From Brevibacillus agri (lineage in GTDB: Bacteria > Bacillota > Bacilli > Brevibacillales > Brevibacillaceae): a DNA stretch of 64,000 nucleotides. The stretch lies in the NCBI RefSeq assembly GCF_004117055.1, contig NZ_CP026363.1, forward strand, positions 974,001 through 1,038,000, read 5' to 3'. Below are positions 9,238 through 18,669 of this stretch, in pieces. Below the pieces are notes generated by a model, which was given only the letters and a program-made list of their open reading frames with translations, had not been told where the DNA came from and did not search any database. Position numbers and translations under genes: made by a program. Positions within the stretch are counted from its first letter, which is position 1, and each line of letters starts with the position of its first letter.

Positions 9238-9735
9238 GTGCGAATGAAGCCTTTGGGAAAAAGCGCGCTGACAGTGCTGGGCATCCTCGTGCTTTCCTCT
9301 GCCTTGACTGTCGGGTGTGGCCGGAACGCGACTCAGGAGAAAGGGACCAATACACAGGCGATGGATGGGCAGTATCCGGCGGCGATCAGAGGCGAGCGCA
9401 GCGGGGATATTCTCCATCGTCCTGCTCCGCCTGCGGCCGATCGTGATTCGCTGATGGGGCGCAATCAAAATCCAAACGTCATCATCGGCCAATCCAATGT
9501 GCGCAATACGCAAATCGACATGAACAACATGGAGATGATGGCCAAGTCCGTAAAAGGCGTCGAGGACGCCCGCATCACACTGAATGGCGGCAATGCATAT
9601 GTTACTCTTGACCTTGTGCATAACATTACGGCGAGTCAGGCGCGAGCGGTGGAGCAGGAGGTAATTGCGCTTCTCCAGCAAAAAATTCCGCGCTATGACT
9701 TCCACGTCACCTCCAATGAAGGCTTTCACCGTTGA
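9238..9735 (+). CDS. YhcN/YlaJ-like sporulation lipoprotein
   Basis: This 165-residue protein has a lipoprotein signal: a basic start (MRMKPLGKS), a hydrophobic stretch, and a lipobox ending TVGC at about residue 22, where lipid would be attached. The C-terminal part, with VKGVEDARITLNGGNAYVTL, resembles the YhcN/YlaJ family found in spore-formers and in spore inner membranes. GTG is the start, after CAGGAGGTGG. It is inserted between tdk and prfA. Function is unknown beyond the family link to spores. Confidence 0.82.
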   Translation: MRMKPLGKSALTVLGILVLSSALTVGCGRNATQEKGTNTQAMDGQYPAAIRGERSGDILHRPAPPAADRDSLMGRNQNPNVIIGQSNVRNTQIDMNNMEMMAKSVKGVEDARITLNGGNAYVTLDLVHNITASQARAVEQEVIALLQQKIPRYDFHVTSNEGFHR

Positions 9736-9827
9736 CAGGCGACGCAAGAACTGGTATGACAAGGCTCGGCATTGCCGGGCCTGTTTCGCATCGAAAAAAG
9801 AACAAATTTCCATTGAAATAATGCGCT

Positions 9828-9856
9828 TTGACTTATTTTCGCTTTCCTCCTATAAT
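9828..9856 (+). promoter_or_regulatory. Strong sigma-A promoter of prfA
   Basis: TTGACT (9828-9833) and TATAAT (9851-9856) are 17 bases apart, about 50 bases before the prfA ATG. This is one of the best matches in the window. A second TATAAT lies at 9865-9870. Confidence 0.8.
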
Positions 9857-9906
9857 TTATCTGTTATAATCGTTTCTTAGTATTCTTTGCGATGGGGTGA
9901 AGTACA

Positions 9907-10983
9907 ATGTTTGCACGCTTATCCGCAGTTGAAGAGCGTTTTGAAGAAGTAACGAATCTCCTATGTGACCCCGACGTCATCAGCGATACAAAACGCTTGC
10001 GTGAGCTGTCCAAGGAACAGGCTTCGTTGGAAGAAACAGTGACGACCTACCGTGAATATAAATCAGTTGTGAGTCAAATAGATGATGCCAAAGCCATGCT
10101 GGAAGAAAAGCTGGACGATGAAATGCGTGAAATGGTCAAGCTTGAAATCAGCGAATTGACTGGGCGCAAGGAGCAGTTGGAAGAACGCCTGAAAATTCTT
10201 CTGCTGCCAAAAGATCCAAACGACGAGAAAAACGTGATCGTGGAGGTGCGCGGTGCAGCAGGCGGCGATGAAGCGGCTCTGTTTGCGGCTGTTTTGTTCC
10301 GCATGTACACCCGTTTTGCCGAGCGTCACGGCTTTAAAATCGAAGTGCTGGAAGCAAGCCCGACAGACATCGGCGGCTACAAGGAAATCGTCTTCTCGCT
10401 GTCCGGCCGCGGCGCCTACAGCAAAATGAAGTTCGAGAGCGGTGCGCACCGCGTACAACGCATTCCGGCGACAGAATCCGGCGGACGCATCCACACGTCT
10501 ACGGCTACCGTACTGGTACTGCCAGAGGCAGAAGATGTGGAAGTGGAAGTTCACGAAAAAGACATTCGCATTGATACGTTCTGCTCCAGCGGCGCTGGCG
10601 GACAGAGCGTCAATACGACCAAGTCTGCCGTTCGCGTAACGCACATTCCGACAGGGATCATGGTGTCCTGTCAGGATGAGAAATCCCAGCACTCCAACAA
10701 AGACAAGGCGTTGCGCGTACTCCGCGCGCGTCTGTACGACTACTACATGCAACAACAAAACGCGGAAGCAGATGCTACGCGCAAAAGCCTGGTGGGTACC
10801 GGCGACCGCAGCGAGCGCATCCGCACGTACAACTATCCGCAAAGCCGCGTGACCGACCACCGCATCGGTCTGACCTTGCACCGTCTGGAATCGGTGCTGG
10901 AAGGCGAACTGGATGAAGTGATCGACAACCTGATTTTGCATGAACAGACGGAGCTTCTGAAAAGCCATGCACACTCAGCTTGA
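9907..10983 (+). CDS. prfA: Peptide chain release factor 1
   Basis: The 358-residue factor recognises UAA and UAG stop codons and triggers peptide release. The codon-recognition tripeptide PAT is at residues 187-189 and the catalytic GGQ at 231-233 in [14 protein letters not shown] marks RF1 rather than RF2. The length is normal. The gene overlaps prmC by 17 bases, and PrmC methylates the GGQ glutamine, so the pair is translationally linked. Confidence 0.97.
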   Translation: MFARLSAVEERFEEVTNLLCDPDVISDTKRLRELSKEQASLEETVTTYREYKSVVSQIDDAKAMLEEKLDDEMREMVKLEISELTGRKEQLEERLKILLLPKDPNDEKNVIVEVRGAAGGDEAALFAAVLFRMYTRFAERHGFKIEVLEASPTDIGGYKEIVFSLSGRGAYSKMKFESGAHRVQRIPATESGGRIHTSTATVLVLPEAEDVEVEVHEKDIRIDTFCSSGAGGQSVNTTKSAVRVTHIPTGIMVSCQDEKSQHSNKDKALRVLRARLYDYYMQQQNAEADATRKSLVGTGDRSERIRTYNYPQSRVTDHRIGLTLHRLESVLEGELDEVIDNLILHEQTELLKSHAHSA

Positions 10984-11857
10984 TTGGTCTGATGTCACGA
11001 CGATTCGAGAAGCCCAGGTACGGGCTTCTTCCTTTTTGCGGGAAAAAGGGGCAAAGGACCCGCTGTTCGAAGCGGAGCTGATGATTCGCCACTGCCTGGG
11101 CTGGGACCGCACGCGCTATTTGATCTCGATGGCAGAGCCGATCGCCGCAGAGACACTGGCGAAGCTGGACGAGCTGTGCCAGCGCCGCAGCAGGCACGAG
11201 CCGCTGCAGTACATGTTTGGCGAGCAGGAGTTTTTCGGACGCGCCTTCACGGTGCGGCCCGGAGTCCTGATCCCTCGGCCGGAGACAGAAATACTCGTCG
11301 AGCAGGTGCTGGCTGCGGCAGCGGCTATTTGGCCGGAAAGCGAAGCGCTCGCCGTGGCGGATATCGGGACAGGCAGCGGGGCCATCTGCATCACGCTTGC
11401 TCTGGAGAAGCCGCACTGGCAGGTGACGACCGTCGATTTATCGCCGGATGCGACAGCGGTCGCGCGGGAAAACGCAGAGCGTCTGGGTGCCTCCGTGCGC
11501 TTTTTGCAAGGCGACCTGGTGCAGCCGTTGCTTGCAGCCGGGGAGAAGGTAGATATTCTCGTCTCCAATCCCCCGTATATTCCGAGCCGGGATGTGGACG
11601 AGCTGGACGAAGAGGTTCGCCTGCATGAACCGCGTCTGGCGCTGGACGGAGGCGACGACGGGCTGGATTGCTATCGCCGCTTGTGCGAGGCGCTGCCAGC
11701 TCTGCTCAAGGACAAAGCAGTCGTCGCTTTCGAGGTAGGCATCCATCAGGCGCAGGATGTGGCGACGTTGCTGCAGGCATCTGGCGTAATCGAGCAGGTG
11801 CAGATCGTGCCGGATTTGGCGGGAATCGAGCGGGTCGTTATCGGCGTAAGGCGGTAA
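10967..11857 (+). CDS. prmC: Release factor glutamine N5-methyltransferase
   Basis: The 296-residue SAM-dependent enzyme methylates the GGQ glutamine of RF1 and RF2. The SAM motif [11 protein letters not shown] and the glutamine/adenine methyltransferase signature NPPYIP are present. The N-terminal helical domain is complete, and the [13 protein letters not shown] segment is typical of the family. The ATG at 10967 lies within the end of prfA. Confidence 0.95.
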   Translation: MHTQLDWSDVTTIREAQVRASSFLREKGAKDPLFEAELMIRHCLGWDRTRYLISMAEPIAAETLAKLDELCQRRSRHEPLQYMFGEQEFFGRAFTVRPGVLIPRPETEILVEQVLAAAAAIWPESEALAVADIGTGSGAICITLALEKPHWQVTTVDLSPDATAVARENAERLGASVRFLQGDLVQPLLAAGEKVDILVSNPPYIPSRDVDELDEEVRLHEPRLALDGGDDGLDCYRRLCEALPALLKDKAVVAFEVGIHQAQDVATLLQASGVIEQVQIVPDLAGIERVVIGVRR

Positions 11858-11881
11858 TGGCCCGGGCGTCTCGCCTTTTTT
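11848..11881 (+). terminator. Probable terminator after prmC
   Basis: AAGGCG (11848-11853) and CGCCTT (11872-11877) pair around a GC-rich centre that has its own small stem, followed by six T residues. It begins inside the last codons of prmC. Confidence 0.55.
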
Positions 11882-12001
11882 GCTAAAATTGTATGAATGT
11901 TTGTGCTTTGAGGTTTGGATTTTCGGCTCCTTGTCCATACTGAGGCTATAGAGAGAAGAGAAAAGGCTCGAAAGACTCAGTAGAGAGGGAGACGGTTTGA
12001 T

Positions 12002-12844
12002 ATGAAACGGATGCTGTTGATCGCGTTCAGTTTGTTTATGCTTATGATGTGCTGGGAGGGACAGCTTACTTCGGCCAATGTACTCGATAATGGGCCGATC
12101 CCTCAGGAATCAATTCGTCTGCGCATTATCGCCAACAGCGACTCTGTTCAGGACCAGTGGCTGAAGCGTGAAGTGCGCGATGCGCTGATCGCCCAGATGA
12201 ACACGTGGGCGGAAGACATCAAGTCGTTTGAGGAAGCAGAGCAAATGGTCGCGTCCCAGTTGCCTGTTTTGCAAGAGGTTGTGGATAAAACGATCCGCGA
12301 ACGCGGCTTTTCCTATAAAGCAGTCGTCGATTTCGGGCAAGTGCCTTTTCCGACAAAGTTGTACGGCTCTTATGTGTATCCGGCTGGCAACTACGAGGCG
12401 CTGCGGGTGCAAATCGGCGAGGCGAAAGGGCAAAACTGGTGGTGCGTACTGTTCCCCCCGCTCTGCTTTATCGACATGGCAAACGGAGATGCCGTACAGG
12501 CGGCAGAACCAACAGCGGAGACCGGGACAGAGCAGCTTCGGCCAGTGATGAATCCGGAGCCGACTTCCGCAGCTTCCGTATTGAAGCTCGACCAGGAAGT
12601 CGCAGAGCGCAAGGAATGGCAAGAATGGCGGCAAGAGCGTCTGGAAAGAGAAGACGCTGCGGACCGTAACGATCAGGCTGCGAGCGTTTCCCGGGCGGGA
12701 CATGCAGTGGCCGTAGACGATGAAACAAAAGAGGAAGGAAACGAGCAGATCGAGGGGCAAGGGACGAGCGAGCCGGCAGCCCCTGCGCCGCAAGTAGAGG
12801 TGCGCTTCTACCTGTGGGAAAAGCTCGAAAGCTGGTTCTCCTGA
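12002..12844 (+). CDS. spoIIR: Stage II sporulation protein R
   Basis: The 280-residue protein is the forespore signal that is secreted into the intermembrane space and triggers SpoIIGA to process pro-sigma-E. A signal peptide of about 25 residues (LLIAFSLFMLMMCW) is followed by the family block IRLRIIANSDSVQDQ and by WWCVLFPPLCF. After about residue 165 it carries an acidic, glutamate- and arginine-rich tail of about 110 residues that makes it longer than the Bacillus subtilis protein. The position downstream of prmC is conserved. The ATG follows GAGGGAGAC. Confidence 0.95.
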   Translation: MKRMLLIAFSLFMLMMCWEGQLTSANVLDNGPIPQESIRLRIIANSDSVQDQWLKREVRDALIAQMNTWAEDIKSFEEAEQMVASQLPVLQEVVDKTIRERGFSYKAVVDFGQVPFPTKLYGSYVYPAGNYEALRVQIGEAKGQNWWCVLFPPLCFIDMANGDAVQAAEPTAETGTEQLRPVMNPEPTSAASVLKLDQEVAERKEWQEWRQERLEREDAADRNDQAASVSRAGHAVAVDDETKEEGNEQIEGQGTSEPAAPAPQVEVRFYLWEKLESWFS

Positions 12845-12867
12845 GCCTTTAAAGTCTTTCCGTAAAA

Positions 12868-12905
12868 AAAACGACACCCCGCTGTCATGGCGCAGGTGTC
12901 GTTTT
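12868..12905. terminator. Bidirectional terminator between spoIIR and the minus-strand gene
   Basis: AAAACGACACC (12868-12878) and GGTGTCGTTTT (12895-12905) form an 11-bp perfect stem with A and T tracts on both sides. It can stop transcripts from the convergent genes. Confidence 0.85.
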
Positions 12906-12920
12906 GGATTGAAAAACGGC

Positions 12921-13721
12921 TTACTTCTGAGTCAGGGCAGCGAGAATTTCCGGCTTCAGCAAGCTGTGGAAGCGATGGGCAGGGATGGTGAAGGCAGGCA
13001 TTCCTGCTGCGTATGGGGCAATTTCGTACTGTCCGAAATGAATGACGAGATTGCCGTTTTCAAACGAGAAGCTCTGGTCGTCTGTAATGCTCTCAAAGCT
13101 GTACGGATTGTAGCCGTCCGCTGCTGTTTGTGCTTTGATCTGCTGGCTGATGAGCTGGTTGATAATGCTGCGGTAGTCGTAGCCGGACTGGAACAGGTCG
13201 GCGAGCTTGAGCGTTTTCGCTTTGGCCTGGTTGTCGATCGTGTAGTAGGTGACGTCGGTCATGCCGTGCGCTCCGCCAGTATAGATGTACGACTGGATGG
13301 AGAAAGACACGAGCTTGCCAGCCTGGTGTACTTCATAGGAAATATCGAGTGCGTGCGGCCGCGGCTCCCAGCCGTATTTTTTCGCTTCTGCCGCATCTTG
13401 CTTGCCTGCTTTTTGGCCTTCGGCAAGACCTGTCTGTGCTTGCTTGAGCAGGTCGGCGTTCAATTTGGCTTCAAAAGCTTTATCCTTCAACCCGCTAATG
13501 ACCGGGATCGTCACCTTGCCCTCGAACTCTTTTGATTTGACGGTCAAAGTTTTCGGGGTGAACACCACTCCGGCTGCTTGCGGCTTTTGCGCTTGTACGG
13601 CAGGCACAGGCTTGGCTGTCGCGGCAGGAGAAGCTGCCAGGACGGGTGCAGTAGCGGCGGTCAGCAATACGGCTGTGCCGAGCAGGCTGGAAGTAACGGA
13701 TTTCAACAATGTCATATTCAT
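12921..13721 (-). CDS. Secreted DUF4163/DUF3298-type protein
   Basis: The 266-residue protein has a clear signal peptide (LLGTAVLLTAATAPVLAA) with a likely cut after the VLA-A region at about residue 29, then a proline/alanine-rich linker. The rest matches the DUF4163 plus DUF3298 architecture seen in RsiV-like extracellular domains, including SYIYTGGAHGMTDVTYY and the end HFGQYEIAPYAAG. DUF3298 of RsiV binds lysozyme, but this protein has no membrane segment or sigma-factor-binding region, so it is simply secreted. It is the only convincing gene on the minus strand. Confidence 0.88.
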   Translation of the reverse strand: MNMTLLKSVTSSLLGTAVLLTAATAPVLAASPAATAKPVPAVQAQKPQAAGVVFTPKTLTVKSKEFEGKVTIPVISGLKDKAFEAKLNADLLKQAQTGLAEGQKAGKQDAAEAKKYGWEPRPHALDISYEVHQAGKLVSFSIQSYIYTGGAHGMTDVTYYTIDNQAKAKTLKLADLFQSGYDYRSIINQLISQQIKAQTAADGYNPYSFESITDDQSFSFENGNLVIHFGQYEIAPYAAGMPAFTIPAHRFHSLLKPEILAALTQK

Positions 13722-13868
13722 TCACGATCCTTTCGATCTAAGGGAAAATGTTCCTCGCTTGTATGGACTTATTCTACTACATCGTTTTGACGGATGATGT
13801 TAAGAATTGGTAACAAAGACTTTTCCCAACACTTTTCCAAAAGTTATTCACAAGTTACCCACAGCCTG

Positions 13869-13897
13869 TTGAAAACTTCTGGATGCACATCTATACT
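13869..13897 (+). promoter_or_regulatory. Sigma-A promoter of the Sua5-type gene
   Basis: TTGAAA (13869-13874) and TATACT (13892-13897) are 17 bases apart, about 50 bases before the start codon. Confidence 0.7.
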
Positions 13898-13946
13898 AAA
13901 GGCACTTATTACAAAAGAAACGAGCTAGAGAAAGGATTTTTTTACG

Positions 13947-15026
13947 ATGGAAATCAATTTAGTGACAAAGGTGTGGTCTGTGGATAACGATGTGGAAAAC
14001 ATCCCTAGTTGTACACAGATTGTGGATGCAGCCCGTTTGCTACGCGCCGGGGAAGCGGTCGCTTTTCCAACAGAGACGGTGTACGGCCTGGGCGCGAATG
14101 CATTGTCTGATGCAGCAGTGGAGAAAATATTTGCAGCGAAAGGCAGACCGAGCGATAATCCGCTGATTGTGCATGTCGGAGAACGGGAGCAGTTGTCCAC
14201 AGTCGCAGGCACCGTCCCGGAAAAAGGCCAGAAGCTGATGGACGCATTTTGGCCGGGGCCGTTGACGATCATCCTGCCGAAAAACGATCAGGTCGCATCG
14301 CTGGTGACGGCAGGGCTGGATTCAGTCGGGGTGCGCATGCCGGACCATCCGATCGCTCTCGCACTTATCAAGGAAGCGGGCGTGCCGATCGCAGCTCCCA
14401 GTGCGAATCGCTCCGGCCGTCCGAGTCCGACCACGGCTGCACACGTGTTTGCCGATCTGGACGGACGGGTAGCGGGGATTGTGGATGGCGGAGCTACCGG
14501 AGTCGGTGTCGAGTCGACGGTAGTTGACGTGACGGTCGACCCGCCTGTCATCCTGCGGCCTGGAGGCATTACCCGCGAGCAGATGGAACGCGTGATTGGC
14601 CCAGTCGAGCTCGATCCTTCTTTTCAGGTGGGCGCGGTAGAGACGCCGCGTGCGCCAGGGATGAAATATACGCATTACGCCCCTGAGGGGGAAATGTGGC
14701 TGGTGACAGGCGACGAAGCACAGGTTCGCGCGAAAATGGCGGAGTTGCTCGCCGAAGCAAAACGGCATGGGCAAAAAACCGGGGTGCTGGCGACAGAAGA
14801 GTCGGCTGCTTACTGGCAGGAACAGGCGGCGGTGGACGTCGTCTTGTCCGTAGGCTCCAGGCACGATCTGGAGAAAGTCGCCCAGCAGCTTTACGCAGTG
14901 TTGCGCGAGTTTGACCATCAGCGCGTTCAGTTCATTGTCGGGGAAACTTTTTCACGCGAAGGCTTGGGCATGGCCGTGATGAACCGTCTGGAGAAAGCGG
15001 CGGGCGGACGTATCCTGTCCGTCTAA
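13947..15026 (+). CDS. ywlC: Threonylcarbamoyl-AMP synthase (Sua5 type)
   Basis: The 359-residue enzyme makes threonylcarbamoyl-AMP from threonine, bicarbonate and ATP for the t6A37 modification of ANN-decoding tRNAs. The YrdC domain fills about residues 25-230, with FPTETVYGLGANA and KGRPSDNPLIVH. A C-terminal Sua5 domain follows, so this is the long form rather than TsaC. The ATG follows AGAAAGGATT. In Bacillus the orthologue (YwlC) is also between spoIIR and mntP. Confidence 0.95.
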   Translation: MEINLVTKVWSVDNDVENIPSCTQIVDAARLLRAGEAVAFPTETVYGLGANALSDAAVEKIFAAKGRPSDNPLIVHVGEREQLSTVAGTVPEKGQKLMDAFWPGPLTIILPKNDQVASLVTAGLDSVGVRMPDHPIALALIKEAGVPIAAPSANRSGRPSPTTAAHVFADLDGRVAGIVDGGATGVGVESTVVDVTVDPPVILRPGGITREQMERVIGPVELDPSFQVGAVETPRAPGMKYTHYAPEGEMWLVTGDEAQVRAKMAELLAEAKRHGQKTGVLATEESAAYWQEQAAVDVVLSVGSRHDLEKVAQQLYAVLREFDHQRVQFIVGETFSREGLGMAVMNRLEKAAGGRILSV

Positions 15027-15081
15027 AACAGTCTAAACTCCTCCTTGTCCGCATAAGGTGAAGAGACGGGGGGGAGGCGGC

Positions 15082-15642
15082 TTGGACCAGGTGTTGTTTC
15101 AGTGGGGGCAATTTTTGACGTTGCTCATTATTGCCTTTGCTTTGAGCATGGATGCCTTTTCGCTTGGGATCGGCGTAGGCATGGTTGGAATACGCTTGCG
15201 GGAAATTGTAAAAGTGAGCATTACTATTGGGCTTTTTCATATTATGATGCCTGTCGTCGGGATTGCTGTCGGCACTTATTTGTCCGATTTGGTTGGGGAT
15301 ATCGCCGTTTTCATCGGCGGAGGAGTCCTGATGCTGATCGGCTTGCATATGCTGTGGAACGGACTGATTCACGGCGATCAAAAAAGCGTCTTGAAGACAA
15401 GAGGAATCGGGCTGCTGCTGTTTGCATTTAGCGTCAGTCTCGACGCGTTGACGGTCGGTTTTTCATTTGGTCTGATCGAAGTAAACAAAATTCTCGCGAT
15501 CTCCCTGTTCGGCATCATGGGGGCGGCCATGTCCTATTTTGGGCTTTTGCTCGGCAGAAGCGTGGGAGGATGGTTGGGCGATTACAGCGAATTAGTAGGA
15601 GGACTTATTTTGTTTTGCTTCGGGTTGAAGTTTGTCATCTAG
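15082..15642 (+). CDS. mntP: Manganese efflux pump MntP
   Basis: The protein (186 residues from TTG at 15082) is a six-helix inner-membrane exporter of Mn2+. FALSMDAFSLGIGVG in helix 1 and the related VSLDALTVGFSFG in helix 4 show the internal duplication and the conserved aspartates of the family. I chose TTG at 15082 because GGGGAGG lies just upstream; a GTG at 15058 in the same frame has a weaker site. The neighbours match Bacillus ywlC-ywlD-ywlE. Confidence 0.92.
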   Translation: MDQVLFQWGQFLTLLIIAFALSMDAFSLGIGVGMVGIRLREIVKVSITIGLFHIMMPVVGIAVGTYLSDLVGDIAVFIGGGVLMLIGLHMLWNGLIHGDQKSVLKTRGIGLLLFAFSVSLDALTVGFSFGLIEVNKILAISLFGIMGAAMSYFGLLLGRSVGGWLGDYSELVGGLILFCFGLKFVI

Positions 15643-15675
15643 GAGACGGATGCTGACAGAAAGGAGGGGCGATCA

Positions 15676-16134
15676 TTGAAACGAATCTTATTTGTCTGCA
15701 CGGGAAATACTTGCCGCAGCCCGATGGCGGAGGCGATGTTTCGCGCCAAGACAGCCGGACAAGAATTTGAAGTACGCTCGGCCGGAGTGGCGGCCTACGC
15801 AGGCCAGCCTGCTTCTGCACACGCCCAGGCGGTGCTTGCAGAGCGGGGCATCTCGCATGCGCACGAGTCAAGCCAACTGGATGAGGCGCTGATCGAGTGG
15901 TCCGACCTCATTTTGACGATGACGAACAATCACAAGCACGCCATCCTGACTTTTTTTCCGGCGGCGGCAGACAAGGTGCATACGCTGCAGGAGTTTGCGG
16001 GAGTGGAAGGCTTGCGGGATATTGCCGATCCGTTTGGCGGAGCGCTGGAGGATTACCGCCGGTGCGCCGAGGAAATCGAGGAGTCGTTGGACAGGCTTTT
16101 GGAGCGGTTGATGGAAGTTCGTTTTCGTAAATAA
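15676..16134 (+). CDS. ywlE: Protein arginine phosphatase (YwlE type)
   Basis: The 152-residue low-molecular-weight phosphatase has the P-loop CTGNTCRS at residues 8-15. Threonine at the fifth P-loop position (T12) is the residue known to direct YwlE to phosphoarginine instead of phosphotyrosine, so it probably reverses McsB arginine phosphorylation and opposes ClpC-dependent turnover. The general acid lies in the late DPFGG loop. TTG is the start, after AAGGAGGGG. The identification rests on the P-loop plus gene order. Confidence 0.92.
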   Translation: MKRILFVCTGNTCRSPMAEAMFRAKTAGQEFEVRSAGVAAYAGQPASAHAQAVLAERGISHAHESSQLDEALIEWSDLILTMTNNHKHAILTFFPAAADKVHTLQEFAGVEGLRDIADPFGGALEDYRRCAEEIEESLDRLLERLMEVRFRK

Positions 16135-16188
16135 CGGGACATAGGAGGTGCTGGTTGGTAGCCAGGACCTTGTTTCTTGTGAGAGTAC

Positions 16189-16220
16189 GAACATTTTTTA
16201 ATCAATCAACCTAAATGTTC
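16189..16220. promoter_or_regulatory. Inverted repeat upstream of rpiB
   Basis: GAACATTT (16189-16196) and AAATGTTC (16213-16220) are perfect inverted copies with a 16-base spacer. They stand just ahead of a TATAAT at 16246-16251 that could serve rpiB. It could be an operator; nothing else supports that. Confidence 0.35.
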
Positions 16221-16285
16221 ACTTTTTACTTACGGCTTTTTGATGTATAATGAGTGAGATCATGAAACAAGCGAGGGATGGCAGA

Positions 16286-16741
16286 ATGAAAGTGGCGATT
16301 GCTGCAGATCACGGTGGATACAAGCTGAAAGAGGAAATCAAGACTCTGCTCACCTCCATGAACATCCAGACGGAAGACTTCGGTTGCTCTTGCGAGGATT
16401 CGGTAGATTACCCTGATTACGCCTTGCCCGTAGCGGAAAAAGTGGCAGCAGGCGAGTTCGACCGGGGCATCCTGGTTTGCGGAACCGGCATCGGCATGTC
16501 GATCGCAGCCAACAAGGTTCCTGGCATTCGCTGTGCGCTGGTGCACGATACCTTTTCTGCACGTGCTACCCGCGAGCATAACAACACGAACGTTTTGGCT
16601 ATGGGTGAGCGGGTGATTGGCCCTGGCCTGGCGTTGGATATCGTGAAAATTTGGCTGGAGACGGAGTTCCAGGGCGGCCGCCACGAGCGCCGTGTGGAAA
16701 AGATCACGCAAATCGAAGCGAAGCACGCGGGAGTGAAGTAA
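16286..16741 (+). CDS. rpiB: Ribose-5-phosphate isomerase B
   Basis: The 151-residue enzyme interconverts ribose 5-phosphate and ribulose 5-phosphate. KVAIAADHGGYKLKEEI, the cysteine loop VCGTGIGMS and the later REHNNTNVLAMGERV are the RpiB/LacA signatures. The ATG at 16286 is chosen because the family starts here, GAGGG lies eight bases upstream, and a -10 box at 16246-16251 leaves no leader for the longer frame from 16250. The stop is directly followed by the GTG of ywlG. Confidence 0.94.
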   Translation: MKVAIAADHGGYKLKEEIKTLLTSMNIQTEDFGCSCEDSVDYPDYALPVAEKVAAGEFDRGILVCGTGIGMSIAANKVPGIRCALVHDTFSARATREHNNTNVLAMGERVIGPGLALDIVKIWLETEFQGGRHERRVEKITQIEAKHAGVK

Positions 16742-17311
16742 GTGGACCTATCCGCTATCGAACAAGAGGTTCGTCAGTTGGTGGAGGAAGTGGCCGGGCT
16801 GGCCGAGCTTCGGGCCGGACAAGTCATGGTGATCGGGTGCAGTACAAGTGAAGTGCTGGGCAAGCACATTGGAAAAGCTGGCAGCCGGGAAGTGGCCGCC
16901 GCCATTTATCGCGGCATCCGCACTGTGCAGGAGCAGCGCGGCTTTGCTGTGGCCTTTCAATGTTGCGAACATTTGAACAGAGCGCTGGTGCTGGAGCGCG
17001 AAGTTATGGAACGCTACGGGCTGGAAGAGGTTTCGGTCGTTCCGGTGCCGACTGCTGGCGGCTCCATGGCTGCGCACGCTTTTACGCAGCTTGCCGATGC
17101 GGTTGTGGTGGAGCAGATTCGCGCCCATGCTGGCATTGATATCGGCGACACGTTGATTGGCATGCACCTGAAGCAAGTGGCCGTGCCTGTGCGCCCCTCG
17201 CAGCGGACTGTGGGAGAAGCGCACGTCACAGCCGCGCGGACTCGCCCCAAGCTGATCGGCGGCGCGCGAGCTGTCTATGAAGTTGTACCCCAAAATGAAA
17301 GCTGTACCTAA
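16742..17311 (+). CDS. ywlG: YwlG-type conserved protein
   Basis: The 189-residue protein belongs to the conserved YwlG family (DUF436-like) of unknown function. GCSTSEVLGKHIGKAGSRE and the loop VVPVPTAGGSMAAHA are its marks. It has no membrane segment. GTG follows the rpiB stop without a gap, so the two are translationally coupled. It precedes glyA as in Bacillus. Confidence 0.9.
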   Translation: MDLSAIEQEVRQLVEEVAGLAELRAGQVMVIGCSTSEVLGKHIGKAGSREVAAAIYRGIRTVQEQRGFAVAFQCCEHLNRALVLEREVMERYGLEEVSVVPVPTAGGSMAAHAFTQLADAVVVEQIRAHAGIDIGDTLIGMHLKQVAVPVRPSQRTVGEAHVTAARTRPKLIGGARAVYEVVPQNESCT

Positions 17312-17354
17312 AAAGAATGTGGGACAAGCCCATTTTCAAGGAGGAGAATAAATC

Positions 17355-18605
17355 ATGCTAGAATTTTTGCGTAAACAGGACCCGCAAGTATTGGAAGGCA
17401 TTCAACTGGAGCTGGGAAGACAGCGTGACAAAATCGAGCTGATTGCATCCGAAAACTTCGTTAGCCGTGCGGTTATGGAAGCGATGGGAACGGTACTGAC
17501 CAACAAATACGCAGAAGGCTATCCGGGCCGTCGCTACTACGGCGGTTGCGAATACGTCGACATCGTGGAAAACATTGCGCGCGATCGCGTAAAAGAAATC
17601 TTCGGTGCCGAGCATGCGAACGTACAGCCACACTCTGGCGCGCAAGCTAACATGGCGGTTTACTTCACCATTTTGCAGCCAGGCGACACTGTACTCGGGA
17701 TGAACCTGTCCCACGGCGGCCACCTGACGCACGGAAGCCCTGTGAACTTCTCCGGTACGCTGTACAACTTCGTAGAGTATGGCGTAGATCAAGACTCCCA
17801 CTTGATTAACTACGAGGATGTGCGCGCAAAAGCTCTGGAGCACAAGCCTAAGCTGATCGTAGCGGGAGCAAGTGCTTATCCGCGCGCGATTGATTTTGCC
17901 AAATTCCGTGAAATCGCGGACGAAGTGGGCGCGTACTTCATGGTAGACATGGCGCACATCGCTGGTCTGGTTGCGGCTGGCCTGCATCCAAACCCGGTTC
18001 CGCACGCGCACTTCGTCACCTCCACTACGCACAAAACATTGCGCGGCCCTCGCGGCGGTCTGATCCTCTGCAAAGAAGAGTTTGCAAAAGCGATCGACAA
18101 ATCCGTGTTCCCAGGCGTGCAAGGCGGTCCGTTGATGCACGTGATCGCGGCAAAAGCCGTTTCCTTTGGCGAAGCGCTGCAACCTGACTTCAAAGACTAC
18201 GCAAAACGCATCGTGAACAACGCCCGCGTCTTTGCGGAAGCGCTGCAAGCAGAAGGCCTGACACTCGTCTCCGGCGGAACCGACAACCACCTCGTACTGG
18301 TTGACGTAAGCAAAATCGGCCTGACTGGTAAAGTAGCCGAGCACCTCCTGGACGAAGTGAGCATCACCACCAACAAAAACACCATCCCTTACGATACGCA
18401 AAGCCCATTCGTCACAAGCGGTATCCGCATGGGTACCCCAGCCGTCACCAGCCGCGGCTTTGACGAAGAAGCGATGAAAGAAGTAGCAGCCATCATCGCG
18501 CTGACCTTGAAAAACCCGGAAGACGCAGCCAAACACGACGAAGCCCGCCAACGCGTAGCCGCGCTGTGCCAACGCTTCCCGATGTACGAAGGCTTGACGA
18601 TTTAA
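17355..18605 (+). CDS. glyA: Serine hydroxymethyltransferase
   Basis: The 416-residue PLP enzyme converts serine and tetrahydrofolate into glycine and methylene-tetrahydrofolate. The PLP lysine is K227 in [31 protein letters not shown] and the HVVTSTTH-type approach strand are conserved. It starts at ATG after AAGGAGGAG. Codon choice is strongly biased to GCA, CTG and CGC, suggesting high expression. Confidence 0.97.
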   Translation: MLEFLRKQDPQVLEGIQLELGRQRDKIELIASENFVSRAVMEAMGTVLTNKYAEGYPGRRYYGGCEYVDIVENIARDRVKEIFGAEHANVQPHSGAQANMAVYFTILQPGDTVLGMNLSHGGHLTHGSPVNFSGTLYNFVEYGVDQDSHLINYEDVRAKALEHKPKLIVAGASAYPRAIDFAKFREIADEVGAYFMVDMAHIAGLVAAGLHPNPVPHAHFVTSTTHKTLRGPRGGLILCKEEFAKAIDKSVFPGVQGGPLMHVIAAKAVSFGEALQPDFKDYAKRIVNNARVFAEALQAEGLTLVSGGTDNHLVLVDVSKIGLTGKVAEHLLDEVSITTNKNTIPYDTQSPFVTSGIRMGTPAVTSRGFDEEAMKEVAAIIALTLKNPEDAAKHDEARQRVAALCQRFPMYEGLTI

Positions 18606-18630
18606 TTTTCAAGAAAATTTCTCAAGCAGA

Positions 18631-18667
18631 CAGACCCCGTGAGCAACCTCGCGCGGGTCTGTTTTTT
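18631..18667 (+). terminator. Terminator after glyA
   Basis: CAGACCC (18631-18637) and GGGTCTG (18655-18661) form the outer stem around a GC-rich loop, followed by six T residues. Confidence 0.8.
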
Positions 18668-18669
18668 GG

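Noticed and set aside
16153..16206. A 17-codon frame starting GTG just after AGGAGG downstream of ywlE
   Set aside because: The ribosome site touches the start codon and the peptide has no recognisable feature; too weak to call.
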